From contig DATMBL010000081.1 of assembly GCA_035559295.1 (NCBI GenBank), positions 1 to 7,293 of the forward strand: a stretch of 7,293 nt of DNA, in the 5' to 3' direction. Numbering within the stretch: position 1 is the stretch's first letter; each line of letters starts with the position of its first letter. Made by a program: the position numbers and the translations under genes. The notes under the pieces were generated by a model that saw nothing but the letters and a program-made list of their open reading frames with translations, was not told the origin of the DNA and made no database searches. Of the stretch, positions 1-5,547 are shown piece after piece. Source of the stretch: DATMBL01 sp035559295. Lineage in GTDB: Bacteria; Desulfobacterota; Binatia; UBA9968.

Positions 1-191
1 GCAACGAGATACGAGGACATCGAAAACTCGCAGCCATCGTACTCGCCGTAATGCGCCATTCGCTGATGGCGCACGCCGCTTTCGACCGTGATCAGGTTCA
101 GATCGATGCCTTCCGGTCGGATCTTGCCCTCGCGCAGCGGCTGAAGGTAGTCGTACTGATCGCAGGCAATCGTGAGTTTGAGCTTTGCCAC
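1..191 (-). CDS. 4,5-dihydroxyphthalate decarboxylase-like / NMT1-like substrate-binding family protein (N-terminal part only)
   Basis: The gene is cut by the left edge; 63 full codons are visible. The frame reads MAKLKLTIACDQYDYLQPLR, then EGKIRPEGIDLNLI, then RMAHYGEYDGCEFSMSSYLV. A first beta strand, a Tyr-Asp-Tyr, PEGIDL and a late SMSSY motif are the pattern of proteins annotated as 4,5-dihydroxyphthalate decarboxylase, which share the periplasmic-binding-protein fold of NMT1/THI5. I chose the GTG at 189-191 because GGAG (198-201) lies 6 nt upstream and a promoter ends about 28 nt upstream. No signal peptide is visible at this start, which favours a cytosolic enzyme-like role over a secreted transporter subunit. 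In this family the annotated decarboxylase activity is rarely tested, so the substrate is unknown. It diverges from the SDR gene at 423. Confidence 0.72.
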   Translation of the reverse strand, partial: MAKLKLTIACDQYDYLQPLREGKIRPEGIDLNLITVESGVRHQRMAHYGEYDGCEFSMSSYLV

Positions 192-226
192 GGCTCGCTC
201 CAACAACGGATGATGTCCGTGATCGG

Positions 227-255
227 ATCATATGCCAGCATTCGAGTGGGGTCAA
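227..255 (-). promoter_or_regulatory. Sigma-70-type promoter for the 1-191 gene
   Basis: Read on the minus strand, TTGACC (250-255) is separated by exactly 17 nt from TATGAT (227-232). These match the -35 and -10 consensus at 5/6 each. Transcription would start near 220 and give a leader of about 28 nt that contains the GGAG ribosome-binding site of the GTG-started gene. This agreement of promoter, leader and SD supports the start codon. Confidence 0.6.
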
Positions 256-410
256 TTAACGGAGCGACGGCGGAAACGTTGTGGCCGGAGGATCGGTCGC
301 CGCAGGTCGGGACGGCGCGCGGAAACACCGCGGAGCAAAAGCCGGGAATTGACGCAGAGGTGCCTCGGTGCTAGCCATGGGCGAGGCGAAGACGATAACG
401 AAAAGCGACC

Positions 411-419
411 GGGGAGGAG
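411..419 (+). promoter_or_regulatory. Strong ribosome-binding site of the SDR gene
   Basis: GGGGAGGAG ends 3 nt before the ATG at 423. The core GGAGG (413-417) has a 5-nt spacer. It fixes the SDR start over the alternative in-frame codons. No convincing plus-strand promoter was found upstream. Confidence 0.7.
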
Positions 420-422
420 ACC

Positions 423-1166
423 ATGCGATTCAAAGACAAATCGGTGATCATCACCGGCGGCGGCGGAAAGATCGGCAAGGCCTACGCGCTCGCGTTTGCG
501 AGGGAGGGCGCCAGGGTCGCGCTGCCCGACATCGTGCCGGCAGACCACGTCGCCGGCGCGATCCGCGACATGGGCGGTAACGCCATCACGATGACATGCG
601 ACGTTTCGGACGAGCAAAGCGTCAAAGCCATGGTGGAGGAAACCGTAGCGCGTTTCGGCGGCGTTGACGTGCTCGTCAACAATGCCGCTTATTTCATGTC
701 GGTCTGGAAAGGACCGTTTTGGGAAATGACGGTCGAAGAATTCGACAAAGCGATGGCGGTTAATCTGCGCGGCGTGTGGCTATGCGCCAAGGCCGTCGTG
801 CCGCACATGCAAAAGCAAAAAAGAGGGAAGATCATCAACATCTCCTCGACGGTCGCGTTAACGGGAAACCCGAACTATATCCACTACGTGACCTCGAAAG
901 GGGGCGTGATCGCGATGACGCGGGCGATGGCGCGGGAGCTGGGCGACTACAATATCTGCGTGAACGCCGTCTCGCCGGGTTTCACGGTGACCGAAGGCCG
1001 GAAAGTCGATCCCGAATACGAGCGCGTGCGCAATCAGGCGCGTTGCTTCAAGCGGACTCAGGTCGAAGCGGATGTGGTGGGAACGGTACTCTTTCTAGCG
1101 TCGTCCGACAGTGACTTCATGACGGGGCAATTGCTCAACGTTGACGGCGGCAGCCATTTCCATTGA
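423..1166 (+). CDS. SDR-family NAD(P)-dependent oxidoreductase
   Basis: A classical short-chain dehydrogenase of 247 aa, the usual length for the family. The Rossmann nucleotide-binding loop is T11-GGGGKIG-18, with NNAA at 86-89 and Asn114. The catalytic Ser142, Tyr155 and Lys159 follow (ISS, then YVTSK), then the PG at 185-186 and the C-terminal TGQLLNVDGG (234-243). Asp36 at the end of the second beta strand suggests NAD(H) rather than NADP(H). One oddity is Lys16 where the glycine-rich loop usually has Gly. The enzyme should oxidise an alcohol or reduce a ketone in the cytosol; the substrate cannot be read from the sequence. It is monocistronic here: the gene to the left is divergent and the gene to the right converges. 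Family call is sure, substrate unknown. Confidence 0.93.
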   Translation: MRFKDKSVIITGGGGKIGKAYALAFAREGARVALPDIVPADHVAGAIRDMGGNAITMTCDVSDEQSVKAMVEETVARFGGVDVLVNNAAYFMSVWKGPFWEMTVEEFDKAMAVNLRGVWLCAKAVVPHMQKQKRGKIINISSTVALTGNPNYIHYVTSKGGVIAMTRAMARELGDYNICVNAVSPGFTVTEGRKVDPEYERVRNQARCFKRTQVEADVVGTVLFLASSDSDFMTGQLLNVDGGSHFH

Positions 1167-1195
1167 TCGCCACGGAGCTTACGGCATGTGGCTCG

Positions 1196-1215
1196 CCGAC
1201 GCCGCACGGCGTCGG
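1196..1215. terminator. GC-rich hairpin between convergent genes
   Basis: An 8-bp perfect stem, CCGACGCC (1196-1203) with GGCGTCGG (1208-1215), closes a GCAC loop. It lies in the 65-bp gap between the SDR stop (1166) and the VOC stop (1232), so it could end transcripts from both sides. There is no T-tract on either strand, so it may be a pause or an RNA-protecting hairpin rather than a full intrinsic terminator. Confidence 0.45.
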
Positions 1216-1231
1216 TCGATAGGCCGCCCTG

Positions 1232-2032
1232 CTACGAGGCAGCCGCTTTTTCCCATTTGCCGATATCGACTTCCCAGCCTTTGGTTTGAGACAGATCGAG
1301 CGCATTCCCCTCGGGATCGCGAAAGCGAAACTCGGCGTAGGGGCGAGTAGAAGGGCGGGGGGCGATTTGCATGACCCGACCGAGTTCGGCGATGATCGAC
1401 TGCATGTCGCGCACGAGAAAACCGACGTGATTGATCCCAAACTTCGCCTCGTGGCCTTCGACGCGGCTGTAGAATGGATGAATCGCCAGATTGGTCTCGC
1501 CGTCTCCGGCAAAGCGGTTGCCTAGTCCCTGCCTTCGCCGTTCGTAGCTCGAGGGCACCTCGCGCAGCCCGAGGACCTGAGTGTAAAACCGCAACATGGT
1601 GTCGGGATCAAGGGCGTTGTAGGCGATGTGACGCAAGCGCGGAGCGCCGCTTTTCGCGTCCGCAGGAACACCGAACGCGCGCGTCGATAAACTGACGGGA
1701 AAACACTCCGGGTCATGAATCCGAATCTCGCCGTGATGGATATCGTTCGCTTCCTGCAGGACGACTCCTCGAGGATTGAAAGCGAGGAACCGGTTTTTGA
1801 TCTCCTCCACATCATCGACCTGTAAGCCGATATGGTGTAACCCGCATTCCATCCGCATCTCATGAAGCTCCGGGCGGCGCTTGAAGAACGTCAGGTTGTA
1901 AAAGCCATCGGTGATCGAGATGTCCCCGTCCGGCGAACGGCCCAACTCTTCGGTCCCGAGAAAGCGCCGATAGAAATCGGCAAGCTTTTCCGGGTTTTCA
2001 CTGACAAACGCCACGTACCGTAGAAGCGCCAT
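1232..2032 (-). CDS. Two-domain VOC-superfamily protein (glyoxalase / extradiol dioxygenase fold)
   Basis: 266 aa made of two vicinal-oxygen-chelate repeats, about residues 3-120 and 132-250. Each half shows the fold's landmarks: a beta strand then a helix (LADFYRRFLG; MLRFYTQVLGL), HHIGLQVDD / INHVGFLVRD in mid-domain, and DPEC / DPEGN near the end. In the second half His135, His202 and Asp246 sit where the 2-His-1-carboxylate metal ligands of type I extradiol dioxygenases and glyoxalases lie. The first half has Tyr6 and Ser114 at the matching places and looks structural. This arrangement, an inert N-terminal and a metal-binding C-terminal module, is that of two-domain extradiol dioxygenases, although the protein is shorter than most. 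ATG at 2032 follows AGGAGA (2040-2045) by 7 nt. It is downstream of the OCD-like gene by 110 bp and is likely co-transcribed. The substrate (catechol-like or a lactoylthiol-type) is unknown. Confidence 0.85.
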   Translation of the reverse strand: MALLRYVAFVSENPEKLADFYRRFLGTEELGRSPDGDISITDGFYNLTFFKRRPELHEMRMECGLHHIGLQVDDVEEIKNRFLAFNPRGVVLQEANDIHHGEIRIHDPECFPVSLSTRAFGVPADAKSGAPRLRHIAYNALDPDTMLRFYTQVLGLREVPSSYERRRQGLGNRFAGDGETNLAIHPFYSRVEGHEAKFGINHVGFLVRDMQSIIAELGRVMQIAPRPSTRPYAEFRFRDPEGNALDLSQTKGWEVDIGKWEKAAAS

Positions 2033-2054
2033 GACGGATTCTCCTGCGCGCTAT

Positions 2055-2074
2055 GATCGGCCGGTCTGCCGATC
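2055..2074. repeat. Intercistronic inverted repeat upstream of the VOC gene
   Basis: GATCGGC (2055-2061), a 6-nt loop, then GCCGATC (2068-2074) form a perfect 7-bp stem. On the minus-strand transcript it ends about 10 nt before the VOC ribosome-binding site (2040-2045). It could be a processing or pausing element, a partial terminator of the upstream gene, or an operator. There is no T-tract. Confidence 0.45.
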
Positions 2075-2117
2075 GCAGGCAGCTCCTTGACCTCGCGCTC
2101 CGATAGCCGACACTCCG

Positions 2118-2157
2118 AACTACTAATCCCTGATGTCAACTACTAATCCCTGATGTC
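2118..2157. repeat. Perfect 20-bp tandem duplication over a stop codon
   Basis: Unit AACTACTAATCCCTGATGTC occurs at 2118-2137 and again at 2138-2157 with no mismatch and no gap. The right copy contains the last codons and the double TAG stop of the OCD-like gene (stop at 2143-2145). The left copy is therefore an untranslated echo of that gene end. Perfect identity suggests a recent slippage event. Confidence 0.93.
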
Positions 2158-3240
2158 CTGCGTAAACCACTCCAGCGGCAGGGGGTGGCCCAACCCTTTC
2201 GCTCTCGCGAGATTGTACGCGGTGCCGCCGACGGCCGCGAATTGAAGCCCTTGCGTGCCCTGATTGTTGAGAAAGGTAATCTGCCGATCATCGGTCCGGC
2301 CCGCCCAGCGGCCGGCCATGATGTCGGGAACCGTCCCGATCCCGGGATTGTCGATGGCGTGAAACGGGGCCGCCGGAATTTTTCGCTTTTCCTCTTCGGT
2401 TCCGGCGATATAGCCGAACATCCCGTCGCTGCCGGTCGTTACCTGGGCGGCGGAGCGGTCGGCGAAGAGGGTAGACGTTCCCAAGCGCGCGATGATATCA
2501 ACCCGTTCGAGCACATCCGGTCCGGCTTCGTTGTTGCGCACGTTGTTGATGTGCATGCCGGGTTCGAGCCACTCCGCTTTGATGACCGGCACCAGCGAAT
2601 CGGTCGTGAGCGCGACCACATCGGCCCCCTTTAATGCTTTTTCGGGCGATTCGACGGGCACCACGTCGATTCCCAGCTTTTCCGTCATTTCTCGGGCGTA
2701 GGCTTCCCGGTTGGCTCGGGTCGGGCTGAAGACGCGCATCGTTTCGATGGGCCGCACGTGCTTGATCGCGGCGGCGTAGGTGCGAGCCATGCCGCCGGAG
2801 CCGATCATCGCGAGCACCCGTGAATTCTCGCGCGCGAGATACTTGGTGCCGAGCCCGGCGCACGCGCCCACGCGCATATGCTGCAGGTAACCGTCGTTCA
2901 TGATCGCGAGCGGCTCGGCATTGCGTGTGCTGGTGAGCAGGATCAAGCCGCAGTACCGGCCTCTCTCGATGCAGTATTTGTCCTCGACCATATAGCCGTC
3001 CTGATTTTCCCAGGCGAGCATGTCGGACTTCATGCGGATCGCGAAAACGCCCAGGCGCCGCGATGCGCCCTCCATCGTTCCCCAACGGTAGTAGTGCGGT
3101 TCTCCCGGGACGTAGAAATCGATTCGCGGCCGATAACCGGCGCGCGCCTCGTTCAAATCGCGATAAGCCGCTTCCATCGCTTCGATGCAGGTGGGCATAT
3201 CGAGAACTTGTTGGATGTGCTCGTTGGTCAGAAAAATCAT
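2143..3240 (-). CDS. Ornithine cyclodeaminase / mu-crystallin family protein
   Basis: 365 aa, slightly longer than the typical 310-350 aa. The N-terminal dimerisation part holds Lys71 and Arg123 (MRVGACAGLGTKYLA), matching the substrate-binding Lys and Arg of the family. The Rossmann domain follows with GSGGMA at 147-152, then HINNVRNNEAGPDVLERVD (230-248). In true ornithine cyclodeaminases this last segment carries a catalytic Asp after a Gly (GD or GAD); here it reads NNE. The protein may therefore be an imine/ketimine reductase or amino-acid dehydrogenase-like member, not an ornithine cyclodeaminase. ATG at 3240 is preceded by GGAG (3248-3251) with a 7-nt spacer. It is first in a probable two-gene unit with the VOC gene and is divergent from the cupin gene. 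Ends in tandem TAG TAG. Confidence 0.88.
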   Translation of the reverse strand: MIFLTNEHIQQVLDMPTCIEAMEAAYRDLNEARAGYRPRIDFYVPGEPHYYRWGTMEGASRRLGVFAIRMKSDMLAWENQDGYMVEDKYCIERGRYCGLILLTSTRNAEPLAIMNDGYLQHMRVGACAGLGTKYLARENSRVLAMIGSGGMARTYAAAIKHVRPIETMRVFSPTRANREAYAREMTEKLGIDVVPVESPEKALKGADVVALTTDSLVPVIKAEWLEPGMHINNVRNNEAGPDVLERVDIIARLGTSTLFADRSAAQVTTGSDGMFGYIAGTEEEKRKIPAAPFHAIDNPGIGTVPDIMAGRWAGRTDDRQITFLNNQGTQGLQFAAVGGTAYNLARAKGLGHPLPLEWFTQDIRD

Positions 3241-3253
3241 CTGCTGGCTCCAT

Positions 3254-3272
3254 GACCGGCGCGCGGCCGGTC
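3254..3272. repeat. Perfect 7-bp inverted repeat in the OCD-like gene leader
   Basis: GACCGGC (3254-3260), loop GCGCG, GCCGGTC (3266-3272). On the minus transcript this hairpin ends 2 nt before the GGAG of the OCD-like gene. On the plus side it ends 2 nt before the -35 box of the cupin promoter (3275-3280). It could act as a translation-controlling hairpin or as a regulator-binding site. Confidence 0.5.
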
Positions 3273-3274
3273 GA

Positions 3275-3302
3275 TTGACTGCATTATCAGTGCTGATATA
3301 GC
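3275..3302 (+). promoter_or_regulatory. Sigma-70-type promoter of the cupin gene
   Basis: TTGACT (3275-3280), 16-nt spacer, TATAGC (3297-3302), the latter preceded by TGA, which gives an extended -10 (TGnTATA). The start would be near 3309, leaving a leader of about 54 nt to the ATG at 3363. It shares its -10 bases with the opposing promoter. Confidence 0.55.
3285..3298. promoter_or_regulatory. 14-bp palindromic operator candidate
   Basis: TATCAG-TG-CTGATA is a perfect 6-bp inverted repeat with a 2-nt centre. It fills the spacer of the cupin promoter and overlaps the -10 box and expected start site of the opposing promoter. A dimeric regulator bound here would block both genes. No regulator gene lies next to it, so the cognate protein is unknown. 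Confidence 0.5.
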
Positions 3303-3323
3303 GGTTTGTGGTGCTCCTGTAAA
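3295..3323 (-). promoter_or_regulatory. Sigma-70-type promoter of the OCD-like and VOC genes
   Basis: Read on the minus strand, TTTACA (3318-3323), exactly 17 nt, then TATATC (3295-3300). The start would be near 3288, giving a leader of about 47 nt to the ATG at 3240. Its -10 box lies on top of the -10 box of the cupin promoter. Confidence 0.5.
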
Positions 3324-3362
3324 CCTACACCGGCCGGAGTTCGTTCAGGAAAGAGGTGAATT

Positions 3363-3722
3363 ATGGAAAAAGCCGAACTGAAGAGCTTTGGCAAGCCCGA
3401 TGAGGTGCGCGAATTTCCAAAAGGTCGCCTGGAGCTCGTCAAGATCGGGGGAGCGACGATCGGACGGGCGACTTTCGAGCCGGGGTGGCGGTGGTCCACG
3501 TCGGTGCAGCCTTTGGTGAAAACCAAGAGCTGCGAGGCGCCGCACTTTCAGTACCATGTCGCGGGCGTGCTCCGCGTCAAAATGGATGACGGGAGCGAAT
3601 TCGATTGCCGTCCCGGGGACGTTTCCTTACTGCCGTCCGGTCACGACGGCTGGGTTGTCGGGAACGAGCCCGTTGTCGTGGTCGATTTCCAGGGAATGGT
3701 CGACTACGCCAGGGCAAAATAG
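3363..3722 (+). CDS. Small single-domain cupin protein
   Basis: 119 aa, one conserved beta-barrel cupin domain (about 30-112). The first cupin motif region is CEAPHFQYHVAGVLRV (57-72), with His61 and His65. The linking turn is DDGSEFDCRPGDVSLLPSGHD, with His94 at the second-motif metal position. GEPH-like spacing is looser than consensus, but His61/His65/His94 can bind one metal. It could be a small dioxygenase, isomerase or a ligand-sensing cupin; the sequence does not decide. AGAGG (3352-3356) lies 6 nt before the ATG. It is divergent from the OCD-like gene with shared promoter DNA, so the two are probably co-regulated and may act on the same pathway. Confidence 0.85.
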   Translation: MEKAELKSFGKPDEVREFPKGRLELVKIGGATIGRATFEPGWRWSTSVQPLVKTKSCEAPHFQYHVAGVLRVKMDDGSEFDCRPGDVSLLPSGHDGWVVGNEPVVVVDFQGMVDYARAK

Positions 3723-3927
3723 CGATCGTTCACGGCCGTGAGTGCCGCCTCCACCGTGAAGGCGACGGTCGCGGCTGGACGGCGTCCGGCTTAGTCTCCT
3801 CTCCCTGCGACAGGGGGGGGCCGAGTCGAGGCTGAGAAATCAGCGCGCTCTCCTGCGTTGCGTTTGTCGCGCCGGCGGAACGCGGAAGAGTTTGCCTCTG
3901 CGCCCGGAATCTCATCCGGACCCGGCT
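3723..3927. other. Gene-free stretch with several hairpins between convergent genes
   Basis: No ORF with gene-like features. It holds a 12-bp palindrome TCACGGCCGTGA (3730-3741) just after the cupin stop. A two-part stem follows, GCCGC/GCGGC outside ACCGT/ACGGT (3744-3775). Next are a long G-rich hairpin (3798-3820), a GAAA-capped 5-bp hairpin GCTGA/TCAGC (3831-3844) and CCGGA/TCCGG (3904-3919), which starts 9 nt downstream of the P460 stop. These probably serve transcription ending from both sides. Confidence 0.5.
3798..3820 (+). terminator. 10-bp hairpin with G8 arm, possible terminator of the cupin gene
   Basis: CCTCTCCCTG (3798-3807), loop CGA, CAGGGGGGGG (3811-3820). As plus-strand RNA all ten positions pair, two as G-U. 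On the minus strand those two would be A-C mismatches, so the hairpin suits a plus-strand transcript. It resembles degenerate CTCTCCC...GGGAGAG intergenic palindromes common in high-GC genomes. There is no U-tract. Confidence 0.35.
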
Positions 3928-4401
3928 CTAATTCCGCCAGCTACTGAAGACGTAATCTTTGTCCTTCTGCGAGCTGTGGCATTCGAAGCAGGCCTTGACG
4001 GCGTCTTTTACGACTCGGTTCTTTGGGTCGCCGCCGGCAAAACCTTCAAACCCCCAGCCACCGGTCTTGCTGAACCGTTTGGCGTCTTTCTGCATCACGC
4101 CTAGCACTTTGCGCTTGCCCTCGGTGATTGCGTTGTTCTCGGGGACAGCCTCGAGCAGGTCGAAAACGATCACCGAACCATCGGGAAACTTGCCTTTTTG
4201 GTATCCTTGCACGGCCCTTGCGTTTGCGTAAATGTGGTGGATACCGCCGAAAGCGTCAAATAGTGGATGACCTTTCTGGATCACCATCGATTTGACGTGC
4301 TGCCAGCGGCGATAGTCCTTTGGGAAATCGACGTCTGCTTCCTGTGCCGATGCCACCGTGGCGAGAACAAACAAAACAGCGACGAGCAGATTTTTCTTCA
4401 C
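3928..4401 (-). CDS. Secreted cytochrome P460-family monoheme protein
   Basis: 157 aa. Residues 1-19 are a signal peptide (KK, hydrophobic core, ASA before Gln20), so the protein is periplasmic. The mature part carries the P460 family pattern: FPKDYRRWQHVK (26-37), GGIHHIYAN (52-60), YQKGKFPDGSVIVFDLLE (67-84), GGWGFEGF (114-121), and the c-type heme site CFECH (138-142) with proximal His142. True P460 enzymes cross-link a lysine to the heme and oxidise hydroxylamine or nitric oxide; Lys69 and Lys71 are in the conserved region, but the cross-link cannot be judged here. Many family members are of unknown role. The start is GTG (4399-4401), chosen for the perfect AGGAGG (4410-4415) 8 nt upstream and the intact signal peptide. 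It is divergent from the HxlR regulator gene. Confidence 0.9.
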   Translation of the reverse strand: MKKNLLVAVLFVLATVASAQEADVDFPKDYRRWQHVKSMVIQKGHPLFDAFGGIHHIYANARAVQGYQKGKFPDGSVIVFDLLEAVPENNAITEGKRKVLGVMQKDAKRFSKTGGWGFEGFAGGDPKNRVVKDAVKACFECHSSQKDKDYVFSSWRN

Positions 4402-4439
4402 GTCAAAAACCTCCTGTGTTACATAAAGGCGGCATGTCA

Positions 4440-4452
4440 GAATCTCGGATTC
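4440..4452. promoter_or_regulatory. GAATC-N3-GATTC operator candidate
   Basis: A perfect 5-bp inverted repeat around TCG, next to the -10 and over the expected start of the P460 promoter, in the gap between a divergent regulator and its neighbour. It is a candidate binding site for the HxlR-family protein encoded at 4544. It does not resemble a published motif that I can name. Confidence 0.35.
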
Positions 4453-4480
4453 ATTAAACTCAAAATCGCGGAGCTGTACA
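4453..4480 (-). promoter_or_regulatory. Possible promoter of the P460 gene
   Basis: On the minus strand TGTACA (4475-4480), 16-nt spacer, TTTAAT (4453-4458): 4/6 and 5/6 matches. The start would be near 4446 and give a leader of about 45 nt. The TGTACA box is itself palindromic. Confidence 0.38.
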
Positions 4481-4543
4481 GTAGTTACCGGTCGGTGTGG
4501 TAGGCACCAAACGGTTCATTTTAGGGAAATCTCGAGCATAAAA

Positions 4544-4936
4544 ATGAAGAGAAAAATTCCGGTAGCGCGAATCCTCGAGGACATCATCGCCTGCAAATGG
4601 TCGCTTTCGGTGCTTGCAGAGGTGCGAAAGGGGGTGTGCCGTCCCGGGGCGCTGCGCCGCGAAATCGAGGGAATATCGACGAAAGTCTTGAACCAACGCC
4701 TTTCGAAAATGGTTCGCTATGGGATACTGCACAAAGAGATTTTTGCCGAGATCCCTCCGAGAGTCGAATACAGGCTTACCGACTTAGGGGTGAAACTCAT
4801 CGGGATCCTGGATCAGGTCGAGGCGCTGCAAAGGGAGATCGATCGTCAAAGCCGCTTGGCGTCTGTTCCCGGACAAGGCCGTCGGATCATCGCGCGAATA
4901 CCGGCGCACGGCCGGCAACGTCGCTCGGCATCATGA
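4544..4936 (+). CDS. HxlR-family winged helix-turn-helix transcriptional regulator
   Basis: 130 aa. The HxlR core spans about residues 8-95: Cys17-Lys-Trp (the family's conserved CKW with N-terminal cysteine), RPGALRREIEGISTKVLNQRLSKMVRYGIL (33-62, helix-turn-helix and recognition helix), then the wing FAEIPPRVEYRLTDLG (67-82) and a dimerisation helix (83-100). The last 30 residues are basic and low in similarity. Members with Cys at this place often sense electrophiles, quinones or oxidants; whether this one does is inference. No good SD precedes the ATG (nearest purine run AGGGA ends 17 nt away), so translation may be weak or leaderless. It is divergent from the P460 gene and overlaps the next gene by 4 bp. 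Confidence 0.9.
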   Translation: MKRKIPVARILEDIIACKWSLSVLAEVRKGVCRPGALRREIEGISTKVLNQRLSKMVRYGILHKEIFAEIPPRVEYRLTDLGVKLIGILDQVEALQREIDRQSRLASVPGQGRRIIARIPAHGRQRRSAS

Positions 4937-5547
4937 GCGGCACGGCTCGAGACGATGCTTCGGTGGTTCGCTGTCCCTGGCTCGATTTGAGCAAGCCCGA
5001 TTACGTTCGGTACCACGATCGAGAGTGGGGCGTGCCGGTTCATGATGATCGCACGATCTTCGAGTTTCTTACGCTCGAGGCAGCCCAGGCCGGACTCAGC
5101 TGGTACACGGTTTTAAGGAAACGTGAAGCTTATCGGCAAGCGTTTGCGGGCTTCGACCCGGAGAAGGTTGCGCGCTTTGGACAGTCCCAAAGGCGGCGCT
5201 TGCTTTCAAATGCCGGGATTATCAGAAACGAACAAAAAATCCTCGCGGCGATCAACAATGCTAAATGCTTCCTCAAAATCCAGGAGGAGTTCGGCAGCTT
5301 CGATCGCTATATCTGGCGTTTCGTTGACGGGAAACCGATAGTGCACAAACTGAAGCGACTGGCGGATTACCCGACATCGATCGCGGAATCCGATGCGCTG
5401 AGCAAAGACCTGAAACAACGCGGCTTCAGGTTCGTCGGCTCGACGATCTGTTATGCGCACATGCAGGCGACCGGCTTGGTCAATGACCATGTGATCCAGT
5501 GCTTCCGCCGTCGCGAGATCATCGACGGCGCTAAAGCAGGACAGTAG
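4933..5547 (+). CDS. tag: DNA-3-methyladenine glycosylase I
   Basis: 204 aa, near the E. coli Tag length. It removes 3-methyladenine from alkylated DNA as the first step of base-excision repair, in the cytosol. Aligned by eye to E. coli Tag, the zinc ligands are Cys14, His28, His186 and Cys190 (CPW, YHDREWG, VNDHVIQC). The catalytic-pocket Glu49 and Trp57 lie in LEAAQAGLSW, and GFRFVGSTICYAHMQATGLVNDH (164-186) is the family's C-terminal signature. The ATG at 4933 overlaps the HxlR stop in ATGA, with no SD of its own, so translation is probably coupled to the regulator. The frame is open for 112 codons upstream, but family length and motif positions support this start. Confidence 0.93.
   Translation: MSGTARDDASVVRCPWLDLSKPDYVRYHDREWGVPVHDDRTIFEFLTLEAAQAGLSWYTVLRKREAYRQAFAGFDPEKVARFGQSQRRRLLSNAGIIRNEQKILAAINNAKCFLKIQEEFGSFDRYIWRFVDGKPIVHKLKRLADYPTSIAESDALSKDLKQRGFRFVGSTICYAHMQATGLVNDHVIQCFRRREIIDGAKAGQ

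Noticed and set aside
349..377. TTGACG-17-TAGCCA as a plus-strand promoter for the SDR gene
   Set aside because: The -35 is good, but the -10 keeps only two consensus bases. Too weak to list.
2111..2139. Perfect TTGACA on the minus strand (2134-2139), made by the duplication junction, as a new promoter for the VOC gene
   Set aside because: At 16-18 nt spacing the -10 positions read CGGAGT, GGAGTG or GAGTGT, none like TATAAT.
1891..2139. Small minus-strand ORF in the gap between OCD-like and VOC genes
   Set aside because: It runs into the VOC gene in another frame, has no good ribosome-binding site and no recognisable motif.
4597..4932. A 112-residue N-terminal extension of the Tag glycosylase
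   Set aside because: It is the out-of-frame shadow of the HxlR gene. Tag family length and the position of the zinc Cys fit the ATG at 4933.
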